A stretch of 46,153 bases of DNA from Actinomycetota bacterium (lineage in GTDB: Bacteria; Actinomycetota; Geothermincolia; Geothermincolales; RBG-13-55-18), in contig JABLXL010000027.1 in assembly GCA_013178005.1 (NCBI GenBank), positions 1 through 46,153 on the forward strand, given 5' to 3'. This document shows, piece by piece, positions 35,783 to 44,042 of this stretch. The notes under the pieces are model-generated. The model was not told the DNA's origin and did not search any database. It saw nothing but the letters and a program-made list of their open reading frames with translations. A program made the position numbers and the translations under genes. How positions within the stretch are numbered: the stretch's first letter is position 1; every line of letters starts with the position of its first letter.

Positions 35783-36580
35783 CTATGACGAGGACTTGCC
35801 CTTCTTGCCGAACACTTCCACGAAGGCGTCCACCTCTCGCTTGCGCGGAAGCCCGGAGAGCACTCCCTCCCGGTCCGCGAACGGCTCGCCGATATCTATG
35901 CCCCCGGCGCCGATGCGGAACTCCCGGATCCTTTTATCATGGGAGCTGGCGCGCTGCTTGAGCACCATGATGGCACGGCCGATGGAGGAATCCAGTTCAA
36001 CGTAGCGCAGGATGATCACCGCGTCGACCAGGTAGGATATACCGTATTGGGCCGCGGCCATATCTCCCGTGATGTCGGGGTCCTCCTGGGTGACCACCGC
36101 GGTCAGGCCGTGACGGAGGAGGGCGTTCACGAAGGTGAAGGCGATCTCCCTCAGCTTTACCGGGTCACGCGTCAGCCTTTCCAGGTGCGAGATGGAGTCT
36201 ATGAACACCCTCTTCGCCCCCAGCTCCTCCACCATGGTGTCGAGCAGTCCTCCAGGCGCCTGTGCCTGTTCGAAAAAGATCTCCGGCGAGGTGAAAAGGA
36301 TGCGCAGCATCCCGCTCTTTTCCATCTCCGGAAGGTCGAAGCCCAGGGAGGACGCGTCGCGCAGGAGTTTTTTAGGGAAATGCTCGAAGGTCACGATCAG
36401 GCCGGGCTCGTTCATCTCCGTGATGCCGCGGGAGATGAACTCCAGGCCCAGGCAGGTTTTGCCTGTCCCGGGGGCGCCGGTGACCAAGGTCACCGACCCC
36501 CGCAACAGGCCGCCGTCCATCATGGAGTCCAGCTCCGCGTTGCCGGTGGAGACCCTTTCCCCGAACTCGCTCACGCCCAT
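35783..36580 (-). CDS. KaiC/RAD55-type RecA-fold ATPase
   Basis: A single KaiC-like domain of 265 residues. Walker A is GAPGTGKT at 35-42, preceded by the typical GNAELDSMMDGGLLRGSVTL, and Walker B is RVFIDSISHLERL near 142-154. Later segments include VVTQEDPD and IIVLRYVELD-like strand sequence (VIILRYVELD), then KQRASSHDKRIREFRIGAGG. Cyanobacterial KaiC has two such domains; single-domain versions commonly occur beside two-component proteins, with roles mostly unknown. First gene of the six-gene minus-strand cluster, 10 bases before the receiver gene. Confidence 0.92.
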   Translation of the reverse strand: MGVSEFGERVSTGNAELDSMMDGGLLRGSVTLVTGAPGTGKTCLGLEFISRGITEMNEPGLIVTFEHFPKKLLRDASSLGFDLPEMEKSGMLRILFTSPEIFFEQAQAPGGLLDTMVEELGAKRVFIDSISHLERLTRDPVKLREIAFTFVNALLRHGLTAVVTQEDPDITGDMAAAQYGISYLVDAVIILRYVELDSSIGRAIMVLKQRASSHDKRIREFRIGAGGIDIGEPFADREGVLSGLPRKREVDAFVEVFGKKGKSSS

Positions 36581-36670
36581 CTCTCCTCCCGTTCTGCCTC
36601 CCGCCGTCTTAATTATTATACACGCTGCCCCTGTTACCCTCGCTGCCCGTCCTCCGTCGCCGGTCCGTGT

Positions 36671-36676
36671 TATACT
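36671..36676 (+). promoter_or_regulatory. -10 box of the SRP RNA promoter
   Basis: TATACT lies seven bases before the inferred RNA 5' end at 36683. No clear -35 match is visible at the expected distance. Confidence 0.5.
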
Positions 36677-36682
36677 AAAAAC

Positions 36683-36956
36683 GTGATCGTGCTAAGCGGG
36701 GAGCTAGCGGTGCCCTGAACCCGCAATCCGCTACAGCGGGGCCGAATCCCCAACTGAGGCTCTCCGGTCTTGAGTATTGCGCACAGGCAAGTGGCGTTGA
36801 AGGTCGGGTCCTGCGCAACGGGAACTTGTGAACCCCGTCAGGTCCGGAAGGAAGCAGCGGTAAGCAAATCTTCTCGTGTGCCGCAGAACAACCTGTCCGG
36901 AGCCAACTACCCGTGTAGCGCTCGGGGTCGGGAGTCGAGGAAGGGTGCACGATCAC
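36683..36956 (+). ncRNA. ffs: Signal recognition particle RNA, large (Gram-positive) type
   Basis: The conserved apical domain GTCAGGTCCGGAAGGAAGCA with AGCGGTAA lies at 36837-36864. The 5' domain has the Alu-type sequence GGTGCCCTGAACCCGCAA. The ends pair perfectly: GTGATCGTGC (36683-36692) with GCACGATCAC (36947-36956). The length of about 274 nt is that of the Bacillus/actinobacterial large SRP RNA rather than the ~114 nt 4.5S form. It precedes dnaX, a common arrangement. Confidence 0.95.
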
Positions 36957-36980
36957 ACCCATTATAGGATGGAACCGGAA

Positions 36981-37009
36981 CCCGGGCGCGGCGGTTTTCC
37001 GTGCCCGGG
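36981..37009 (+). terminator. GC hairpin after SRP RNA
   Basis: CCCGGGC at 36981-36987 pairs with GCCCGGG at 37003-37009, with an inner CGG/CCG pairing around a TTTT loop. There is no T-run behind it, so it may end SRP RNA inefficiently or regulate read-through into dnaX, which starts 18 bases later. Confidence 0.4.
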
Positions 37010-37026
37010 CCATCGAGGGGTGGATC

Positions 37027-38997
37027 TTGGCTTACGTGTCGCTTTACAGGAAATGGCGCCCCCAGAGCTTCGATGAGGTCCTGGGGCAGGAGTACGTCAC
37101 CCGCACCCTGGCGAACTCGCTTCGCAACGGCAACTTTTCCCACGCCTACTTGTTCACCGGACCGCGAGGCACCGGCAAGACGAGCACCGCTCGCATCCTG
37201 GCCAAGGCCCTGAACTGCGAGGAAGGGCCCACCCCGAATCCCTGCAACCGCTGCACCCCATGCCGGGAGATCACCGAGGGCACCTCCGTCGACGTCGTGG
37301 AGATAGACGCTGCTTCCAATCGCGGAATCGACGATATCCGTGACCTGAGGGAGCGCGTGATCTTCTCTCCCGCCTCGGCTCGTATCAAGGTATACATCCT
37401 CGATGAGGCGCATATGCTAACCAAGGAGGCGTTCAACGCCTTCCTTAAAACGCTGGAGGAGCCGCCGCAGCACGTGGTGTTCGTCCTCGCCACCACCGAG
37501 CCGCACAAGTTGCCCCAGACCATACTCTCGCGCTGCCAGCGATACGATTTCCGAGGCGTATCGGCCGGGCGTCTGGCCGAGCACCTGGCCGCGGTGAGCG
37601 AACGCGAGGGGATAAGGATCGCGGACAAAGCGCTGCACCTCATCGCCCGCAGGGCCAAGGGCTCGGCTCGCGACGCGCTGGTATTGCTGGAACAGGTGAT
37701 GAGCTATGGAGAGGGCGAGGTGGGAGAGGCGGACGTTGCCGGTTTCCTGGGCATGGTCGAGGACGAGCTCCTGGTTGAGCTGGGCGATCGCCTGGCCGCC
37801 GGCGATGCGGGTGGGGCGGTGGCGGTGGTGGAAAGGGCTTACGAGGAGGGAAAGGACCTGGCCCAGTTCGCGCGCGGCGCGAGGGAGCACTTCCGCAGGG
37901 TCCTCATCCTGCAACACGCAGGGTTCACCTCCGAGGAGCTGGAGGTGGACGAGGGCGCATACGCGGACATACGCAGGCAGGCGGAGTCCTTGCCCTCCGC
38001 GCGCGTGCTCCACTTCATCGCCGCCCTTGCGGAGGCGGAAAGGGAGATACGCTCGGATTCCTCCCCGCGGCTCCTCCTGGAGAGCGCCATCGTGGGCATG
38101 GCCGTGGAGGGACTGGACCCCACCCCGACCGCGCTCTCCGCGCGCGTGGAAAGGCTGGAGGGGCAATTGGAGAGGATCGCGCGCCGTGGCGCGGCGCCAG
38201 GGGCGGAGCCGGCAAGGCTGGTTGAGGAGAGGCCCCGCGAGGCCCCGCGGGCGGAGAAGGGCTCAGCAGGAGATGTCGCCCGCAAGGACGAGGTCGCGGC
38301 GGCCGTGAGGCCGCCCGGGGAAAACATCGAGGAGGCCACGAAAGCCCCGGCCCTGGGGCGAACCGCGCGGGCCTCGCTGGACATAGCAGAGGTGAAGAGG
38401 GCCTGGCCCCAGATCAGGGAGCGGGTCAAGGAGAAGAAGATAACCGTACACGCCCTGCTCCTGGAGGGTCGGCCGCTGGAGGTCAAAGGCGAGGAGCTGT
38501 TGTTGTCCTTTCCCCCGGAGCGGACCTTTCACAGGGGCGAGATGGAAAAAGATGTAAATAAGGCGGTGCTGGAGGATGCCATCGAGGAGGTGCTGGGAGT
38601 AAGGCTGAAGGTGGACACCAGCCTGGAGGCGGGAACGGGGCGTTATCCGGGGTCCGCGGAGGCGAAACGGGAGCGGGCCGACCCGGAGCGGGCGCGCGAA
38701 TCGACCGCGGAAGGACGGGAAGCGCCGGCGCGGGAGCCCGAGGCGGGGGAACGGGATCGCCGGCAGGATAAGCCGGCCGCCGAGGGGCGCGGACCGGGAC
38801 CGGAAGCGGCGGCGATGGCGGAAAGGGGGCCGTCGGGGGTGGGCCCGGACAGGGAACCGGGCAAGCCCGCGAAGGGCGGCGGGAAGCGCGGCGCCGAGGC
38901 GGGGGTCGTGTCCGAGGGGCACGAGGCGAGCGGGGCCAAGCTGGTGAAGGACATCTTCGGGGCCGAGGTGATCGAGGAGATTACGCTGGGTGAATGA
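37027..38997 (+). CDS. dnaX: DNA polymerase III gamma/tau subunit
   Basis: This is the clamp-loader ATPase. The start TTG 37027 gives AYVSLYRKWRPQSFDEVLGQ, the family N-terminus, with GAGGGG upstream. Walker A is GPRGTGKT (45-52), the zinc site uses Cys64, 73, 76 and 79 (CNRCTPC), DEAH is in ILDEAHML, and the sensor/arginine finger is LSRCQRYDF. After residue ~365 comes a low-complexity linker, then a tau-type folded segment (RAWPQIRERVKEKKI...) and a long Glu/Gly/Arg/Pro-rich region. No convincing frameshift slip site was seen. Confidence 0.96.
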   Translation: MAYVSLYRKWRPQSFDEVLGQEYVTRTLANSLRNGNFSHAYLFTGPRGTGKTSTARILAKALNCEEGPTPNPCNRCTPCREITEGTSVDVVEIDAASNRGIDDIRDLRERVIFSPASARIKVYILDEAHMLTKEAFNAFLKTLEEPPQHVVFVLATTEPHKLPQTILSRCQRYDFRGVSAGRLAEHLAAVSEREGIRIADKALHLIARRAKGSARDALVLLEQVMSYGEGEVGEADVAGFLGMVEDELLVELGDRLAAGDAGGAVAVVERAYEEGKDLAQFARGAREHFRRVLILQHAGFTSEELEVDEGAYADIRRQAESLPSARVLHFIAALAEAEREIRSDSSPRLLLESAIVGMAVEGLDPTPTALSARVERLEGQLERIARRGAAPGAEPARLVEERPREAPRAEKGSAGDVARKDEVAAAVRPPGENIEEATKAPALGRTARASLDIAEVKRAWPQIRERVKEKKITVHALLLEGRPLEVKGEELLLSFPPERTFHRGEMEKDVNKAVLEDAIEEVLGVRLKVDTSLEAGTGRYPGSAEAKRERADPERARESTAEGREAPAREPEAGERDRRQDKPAAEGRGPGPEAAAMAERGPSGVGPDREPGKPAKGGGKRGAEAGVVSEGHEASGAKLVKDIFGAEVIEEITLGE

Positions 38998-39177
38998 TCC
39001 GGGGACGATGGCGGGCTCGCAGGCGGCGTGGAGATCCGGGATGGGGGAAGGCGTGGTTGCGCGGTTGGGAGCAAGGGGAGCCGGTGCGGGCTCGCATAGC
39101 CGCAAGCCGCCCCCGGCCCTGTTTGCGACGGCGTCGTGCCGAGGGGAGGCGGACGGCCTGGCGATACGGAGGTGACC

Positions 39178-39492
39178 ATGAACGGAAATATCCAGAAGAT
39201 GATGAAGCAGGCCCAGAAGCTGCAGCGACAGATGATGGAGGCGCAGGAAGCCCTGGCGGAGGAGCGGGTGGAGGCCACCTCTGGCGGCGGCATGGTCAAG
39301 GTGGTCGCCGACGGCCAGCAGAACGTGCTGGAGATAAAGATCGATCCCGAAGCGGTGGACCCGGAGGACGTGGAGATGCTCGAGGACCTTGTGCTGGCCG
39401 CGGTCTCCGAGGCCTTGCGCAAGTCCCGGGAGCTGGCGGAGGAGCGCATGGGCGCGTTCACCAAGGGGATCAAGATCCCCGGACTCACCTGA
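39178..39492 (+). CDS. ybaB: Nucleoid-associated protein YbaB/EbfC family
   Basis: The 104-residue protein fits Yba[21 protein letters not shown], then [20 protein letters not shown] and [17 protein letters not shown]. Members bind DNA as dimers. ATG 39178 is supported by GGAGGTGA seven bases upstream. It sits between dnaX and recR, the standard order dnaX-ybaB-recR. The 180-base gap after dnaX holds nothing recognisable. Confidence 0.96.
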   Translation: MNGNIQKMMKQAQKLQRQMMEAQEALAEERVEATSGGGMVKVVADGQQNVLEIKIDPEAVDPEDVEMLEDLVLAAVSEALRKSRELAEERMGAFTKGIKIPGLT

Positions 39493-39505
39493 TGGGGGAT
39501 ATGCG

Positions 39506-40102
39506 TTGCTGTACGCCCCGCCCATCGCCCGCTTGGTGGAGGAGCTCTCGAAGCTTCCCGGCATCGGCCAGAAGACGGCCCAGCGCCTGACCTTTCACCT
39601 CCTGAAGGTGCCGCAGGAGGAGGCGCGAGCCCTGGCGGAGGCCATCGTCGAGGCCAGGGAGAAGGTGGCCTTCTGCGCGCGCTGCTTCAACTTCGCCCAA
39701 GGTGAGCTTTGCGAGTTCTGCGCCAACCCGCGCAGGGACCCCTCGCTGGTCTGCGTGGTGGAAAGGCCCCAGGACATCGTGGCGGTGGAACGCACCGGGG
39801 AGTTCCGCGGACTCTACCACGTTCTGGGAGGAGCGATCTCCCCCATCGATGGCATCGGCCCGGAGGACCTCAAGGTCAGGGAACTGCTGGAGAGGGTGCG
39901 AAAGGACGGGGTGAGCGAGGTGATCATGGCCACCAACCCGAGGGTGGAGGGCGAGGCCACCGCGGCGTACCTCGCCGGCCTCCTCAAGCCCCTGGGGGTA
40001 AAGGTGACGCGCATTGCCAGCGGCATCCCGGTTGGGGGCGACCTGGAATACGCGGACGAGATTACCCTGGGGCGCGCCCTCAAGGGACGCCTCGAACTAT
40101 GA
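39506..40102 (+). CDS. recR: Recombination protein RecR
   Basis: RecR works with RecF and RecO to load RecA at gaps. From TTG 39506 the protein has 198 residues, exactly usual, beginning LYAPPIARLVEELSKLPGIG. It has the helix-hairpin-helix LPGIGQKTAQRL, the zinc finger CARCFNFAQGELCEFC, and the TOPRIM domain starting VCVVERPQDI. GGGGGA precedes the start. The 3' end is partly duplicated downstream (40149-40179). Confidence 0.95.
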   Translation: MLYAPPIARLVEELSKLPGIGQKTAQRLTFHLLKVPQEEARALAEAIVEAREKVAFCARCFNFAQGELCEFCANPRRDPSLVCVVERPQDIVAVERTGEFRGLYHVLGGAISPIDGIGPEDLKVRELLERVRKDGVSEVIMATNPRVEGEATAAYLAGLLKPLGVKVTRIASGIPVGGDLEYADEITLGRALKGRLEL

Positions 40103-40107
40103 TCACC
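40077..40107 (+). repeat. recR 3'-end repeat, original copy
   Basis: The last bases of recR and its stop recur 72 bases downstream at 40149-40179, with three differences in 31 positions (CCCTCAAGGGACGC versus CCCCCAAGGGACGT at the start). Confidence 0.8.
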
Positions 40108-40148
40108 GGAGGGCTGGAGGGGAGGAGGGAGGTCGGAGAGACATGCGC

Positions 40149-40179
40149 CCCCCAAGGGACGTCTCGAACCATGATCACC
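40149..40179 (+). repeat. recR 3'-end repeat, downstream copy
   Basis: This is a diverged copy of the recR end in the 245-base recR-lysC spacer. The remainder of that spacer has a short hairpin at 40295-40311 (CCGCGC/GCGCGG) and no lysine riboswitch that I can see. Confidence 0.8.
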
Positions 40180-40347
40180 CCTGTCTTAAGAGCTCGCAAA
40201 ATGCAGCGACCAACATGCTCTAACACGTTGCCTTGACGCAGGTCGCCCTCTTCGCCCACACTCTATGAGAAGAGCCCAAGGGCAGGACGGCGAGCCGCGC
40301 GCAAAGCGCGGAGGCGCCGAAGATGATGCGTGGAGGGCGGCGAGGAG

Positions 40348-41580
40348 TTGAACATAACGGTACAGAAATTTGGAGGCACCTCGGTAGCCGACACCGAGCG
40401 GATCCGCAACGTGGCGCGACGAGTATGCGAGTCGAGGAGCCGCGGGGAGAACGTGGTGGTGGTCATCTCCGCGCTCGGAGACACCACCGACCGCCTGGTG
40501 AAGCTGGCGTACGAGATAACCCCGTCCCCGCGGGAGCGCGAGATGGACATGCTGCTGGCCACCGGCGAGCAGGTTTCCGTAGCCTTGCTGTCCATGGCCA
40601 TCCACGAGCTGGGATATGAGGCGATATCCTTCACCGGCGCCCAGGTGGGCATCGTGACCGATGGCGCTCATACCAAGGCCAAGATCCTGGACGTCAAGGT
40701 GGGGCGCATCCTGGATGAGCTGGAGAAGGGGAACATCGTGATCGTCGCCGGATTCCAAGGGGTGACCCTGGACGACCAGATAACCACCCTGGGGCGCGGA
40801 GGCTCGGACACCACGGCGGTTGCCCTGGCGGCGGCCCTCGGGGCGGAGGTGTGCGAGATATATACCGACGTGGATGGGGTCTATACCGCTGACCCCAGGT
40901 TGGTGCCGGAGGCGCGCAAGCTCTCCCATCTCTCCTACGAGGAGATGTTGGAGATGGCCGCGACCGGGGCGAAGGTGCTGCAGCTGCGCAGCGTCGAGTT
41001 CGCGAGGAATTACGGGGTGGTGATTCATGTGAGGTCCAGCTTTTCGCGCGAGGAGGGGACGTGGATCTCCGAGGGGGACGAGCGCATGGAAAAAGCGATC
41101 ATCAGTGGGGTGACCCACGAAACGGAAGAGGCGAAGGTGACGGTCTTCAACGTCCCGGACCGCCCTGGCGTGGCTGCCAGGTTGTTCCAGGCGCTGGCGG
41201 CCGAGAATATAAACGTGGACATGATTATCCAGAACGTGAGCGCCGACCAGAGGACGGACATCTCCTTCACGGTGGGCCTGCAGGACCTGAGCAAGGCGGC
41301 GGAGATCAGCGAGAGGGTGGCCGAGGAGCTGGGGGCGGCGGGGACTGTGGTCGACGAGGGCATCGCCAAGGTCAGCCTGGTGGGCGCGGGTATGCGCACC
41401 CACCCCGGGGTGGCGGCGGACATGTTCAGCGCCCTGGCAGAAAGCGGTATCAACATCGAGATGATCAGCACCTCCACCATAAAGATAAGCTGCGTCATCC
41501 GCGCCGAGGACGCCCTCAAGGCGGTGAGGGCCATCCATGCCAAGTTCGGGCTGGACAAGGGCGTGGTGATGCGGGCTTAG
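40348..41580 (+). CDS. lysC: Aspartate kinase
   Basis: The enzyme phosphorylates aspartate, the first step to lysine, threonine and methionine. The catalytic domain starts [14 protein letters not shown] and contains [31 protein letters not shown] and [13 protein letters not shown]. Two ACT domains follow ([36 protein letters not shown]), implying feedback control by amino acids. TTG 40348 fits the family N-terminus, with GGAGGG ten bases upstream. Asd follows at 41984, completing the first two steps of the pathway. Confidence 0.96.
   Translation: MNITVQKFGGTSVADTERIRNVARRVCESRSRGENVVVVISALGDTTDRLVKLAYEITPSPREREMDMLLATGEQVSVALLSMAIHELGYEAISFTGAQVGIVTDGAHTKAKILDVKVGRILDELEKGNIVIVAGFQGVTLDDQITTLGRGGSDTTAVALAAALGAEVCEIYTDVDGVYTADPRLVPEARKLSHLSYEEMLEMAATGAKVLQLRSVEFARNYGVVIHVRSSFSREEGTWISEGDERMEKAIISGVTHETEEAKVTVFNVPDRPGVAARLFQALAAENINVDMIIQNVSADQRTDISFTVGLQDLSKAAEISERVAEELGAAGTVVDEGIAKVSLVGAGMRTHPGVAADMFSALAESGINIEMISTSTIKISCVIRAEDALKAVRAIHAKFGLDKGVVMRA
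41487..41579 (+). repeat. lysC 3'-end repeat, original copy
   Basis: The final 93 bases of lysC are repeated at 41604-41696, offset 117, with a single difference (GTGGTGATG versus GTGGCGATG). An extra AAAGATAAG occurs both before this copy (41481) and in the spacer (41589). Confidence 0.95.
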
Positions 41581-41983
41581 CGCCCGGGAAAGATAAGAGA
41601 GGCAAGCTGCGTCATCCGCGCCGAGGACGCCCTCAAGGCGGTGAGGGCCATCCATGCCAAGTTCGGGCTGGACAAGGGCGTGGCGATGCGGGCTTAATGT
41701 CAGGGGCAGACCGGTCCGGCCATGGAGAGGCCGGGATGAGCTGAGCGACGGGAACGGCTCCTAGGGCCTGCACGGTCGGCGCGGAGAGAATCAATAAACC
41801 AGGTGAGCCCACGGCCTTCCCCGGCTGCCCCCGGCTTTCGGCGTGAGCGGGAAGGTGAAGACACGAGGTTGGAACGCCGATGAAATTACGGGGCGGAGCC
41901 TCGGAGATGGCGAGAAGCGAGAACGGCGCTGTACTAGAAGGCAGTGGCAGGAATATAATGGCAGGAAGGAAGTGAAGGGCGGA
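41581..41983. other. lysC-asd spacer with duplicated lysC end
   Basis: Bases 41604-41696 are a near-perfect copy of the lysC 3' end, including the reading frame to a TAA. The remaining ~290 bases show no coding frame or riboswitch that I recognise. Confidence 0.6.
41604..41696 (+). pseudogene. Duplicated lysC C-terminal fragment
   Basis: This fragment would encode the last ~31 residues of the second ACT domain ([20 protein letters not shown] and onward) but has no start or ribosome-binding site. One nucleotide difference indicates a very recent event. Confidence 0.85.
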
Positions 41984-42991
41984 ATGGCGAGAGAGCGAAG
42001 GGTGGCTGTGGTTGGGGCCACCGGGATGGTTGGCCAGGCGATGAGGGAGATCCTCGAGGAGAGAGATTTCCCCGTGGCCGAACTGCGCCTTCTCGCGTCC
42101 GAGCGCTCGCGCGGACGGCGCTTTCCCTTCCGGGGCGAGGAGGTCGAGGTCCAGGTGCTGGACGAGGGTTCCTTTTGGGGCATCGACCTGGCCCTCTTCT
42201 CGGCGGGGGCGGATATCTCCAGACGATACGCTCCCCTGGCAGTGGAGGCGGGCGCGCTGGTGGTGGACAACAGCAGCGCCTTTCGCATGCAGGAGGACGT
42301 GCCCCTGGTGGTGCCGGAGGTCAACCCAGATGATGCCCTTCGCCATAGCGGCATCATCGCCAACCCAAACTGCTCCACCATCCAGATGGTGGTGGTACTC
42401 AAGCCCCTGCACGACCGTTCGCCCCTGCGCAGGGTGGTGGTATCCACCTACCAGTCCGTATCCGGGACCGGAAAGGATGCAGTTGAGGAGCTGAGGTCGC
42501 AGGCCAGGGAGATGCTGGAAGAGCGCGAGCCTGTTGCCCGGGTTTATCCCCACCCCATAGCTTTCAACTGCCTGCCGCACATCGACGTGTTCCTGGAGGG
42601 CGGACACACCAAGGAAGAGATGAAGATGGTCAACGAGACCAGGAAGATAATGGGACTGCCGGACCTGCCGGTATCAGCGACCACGGTGCGGGTGCCCGTC
42701 TTCGTCGGCCACTCAGAGTCCGTCAACGCGGAATTCGAGGAGGAGATCTCACCCGAGGATGCGAGGCGCATTCTCGCCGCGGCGCCGGGGGTCGAGGTTG
42801 TGGACGACCCCGCGAACAACCTCTACCCGCTGGCGCTGGAGGCCGCCGGGAAGGACCCCTGCTACGTGGGCAGGATCCGCGCGGACACCTCATGTCCCCG
42901 CGCGCTGAACATGTGGATCGTGGCCGATAACCTGCGCAAGGGAGCGGCGCTGAACGCCGTGCAGATAGCGGAGCTGGTCCAGGGGTCCTAG
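41984..42991 (+). CDS. asd: Aspartate-semialdehyde dehydrogenase
   Basis: Asd reduces aspartyl phosphate with NADPH. At 335 residues it is standard. The Rossmann motif VAVVGATGMVGQAM is at the N-terminus, the catalytic Cys is in IIANPNCSTIQM, and STYQSVSGTGKDAVEEL and RVPVFVGHSESVNAEF follow. ATG 41984 is preceded by GAAGGGCGG. The following protease gene starts immediately after its stop (TAG then ATG), so the two are likely co-transcribed. Confidence 0.97.
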   Translation: MARERRVAVVGATGMVGQAMREILEERDFPVAELRLLASERSRGRRFPFRGEEVEVQVLDEGSFWGIDLALFSAGADISRRYAPLAVEAGALVVDNSSAFRMQEDVPLVVPEVNPDDALRHSGIIANPNCSTIQMVVVLKPLHDRSPLRRVVVSTYQSVSGTGKDAVEELRSQAREMLEEREPVARVYPHPIAFNCLPHIDVFLEGGHTKEEMKMVNETRKIMGLPDLPVSATTVRVPVFVGHSESVNAEFEEEISPEDARRILAAAPGVEVVDDPANNLYPLALEAAGKDPCYVGRIRADTSCPRALNMWIVADNLRKGAALNAVQIAELVQGS

Positions 42992-44005
42992 ATGGAAGAG
43001 AGCGCGCGCGGAGGCGGGGGGGAGGGCGTTCTTCCCGGGCTGCCACGATGCGCCTGGCACCCCAACGAGGCGGCAACCGCCGTATGCGTGGCCTGCGGGC
43101 GCCCGGTTTGCGCTAACTGCGCCCGGATGATTTACGGCCGGCATTTCTGTCCCGACTGCGCCGCTGCGATTCACCTCCCGCCCCCAGTTCCAAAGCCCGC
43201 GTACCGAGAGCCATGGAGCCAAGGACAGGGAGCCAGCTGGACTACGGCCCCCGCGACCGTGCCCCCTGCCACCGCCCCACTTGCTCCGCCGTCTCCGCCA
43301 AGCAGCGAGGGCGAGAGGAGGTGGTGGAGGGCTGACTGGGGGTTAGCGGAAGTGCTGGCTGCATGGCTGGTGATCTTCGGTATCTACAGCGTGCTGGGGG
43401 TGGTGCTTATGGTCTCCACCGATAACCCCCTGTTCTACAATTACCTCGCTTACGCGGTTTTTCTCTGTCCGCTCATCGCCCTGAGCGTCGTGCTCATCAC
43501 GCGACGACATGGCCGGGGGCGCGAGGAGCTGGGTTTGCGTTGGGGGAATCCCGCCCGCACCGCGTCCTTCGGGTGGCTGGGGGCGCTGGCGGCGGTGGGC
43601 ATGAGTTACGCGGCATATTTCCTCGTTTACCTCGCTTTCTACCTCCTGGCTGGACGAGGCCCGGTGAGCGGGGAGAGCGAGCACATGCGGGATCTGGGGG
43701 GCGGATACCTGGCGATGACGGTGCTGGTGGTCGTGGTGCTCGCGCCCGTGTTCGAGGAGCTGTTCTTCAGGGGGCTGTTCTACCCCGCGTTGCGCAGACG
43801 GGTAGGGGTTTGGGGGGCTATAGTAATCAACGGCGTGATATTCGGGGCCTTGCACATGCAGCCCCTCTTCATGCTCTCCCTGGTGCTGGTGGGCATGGTC
43901 CTCGCTTACCTCTACGAGAAGACGGAGTCACTTGCCGCGCCGATACTGGCGCATTCGTTGTATAACCTTGCGGTGGTGCTGATAACCATCCTCAGCGGAG
44001 GGTGA
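42992..44005 (+). CDS. Zinc-ribbon/CPBP intramembrane protease, copy 1
   Basis: Residues ~14-55 hold a B-box-like zinc ribbon (CAWHPNEAATAVCVACGRPVC with CPDC). A Pro-rich linker leads to a membrane domain of about seven to eight helices. All CPBP (Rce1/Abi-type) motifs are present: EELFFRGLFYPALRRR, FGALHMQP and AHSLYN. Such proteins are glutamate-type intramembrane proteases; substrates are unknown here. The zinc ribbon is predicted to be cytoplasmic and may recruit substrates. Confidence 0.92.
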   Translation: MEESARGGGGEGVLPGLPRCAWHPNEAATAVCVACGRPVCANCARMIYGRHFCPDCAAAIHLPPPVPKPAYREPWSQGQGASWTTAPATVPPATAPLAPPSPPSSEGERRWWRADWGLAEVLAAWLVIFGIYSVLGVVLMVSTDNPLFYNYLAYAVFLCPLIALSVVLITRRHGRGREELGLRWGNPARTASFGWLGALAAVGMSYAAYFLVYLAFYLLAGRGPVSGESEHMRDLGGGYLAMTVLVVVVLAPVFEELFFRGLFYPALRRRVGVWGAIVINGVIFGALHMQPLFMLSLVLVGMVLAYLYEKTESLAAPILAHSLYNLAVVLITILSGG

Positions 44006-44042
44006 CCTGGGCGACCGGGCGGCAGAAAGGGCAGGCGAGAAA

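Noticed and set aside
37027-38997. Programmed frameshift producing a short dnaX product
   Set aside because: The only A-rich run (near 38547) is five As and lies far past the gamma-length boundary, with no supporting hairpin identified.
40103-40347. Lysine riboswitch upstream of lysC
   Set aside because: The spacer lacks the conserved core of the lysine aptamer; only a short GC hairpin at 40295-40311 is seen.
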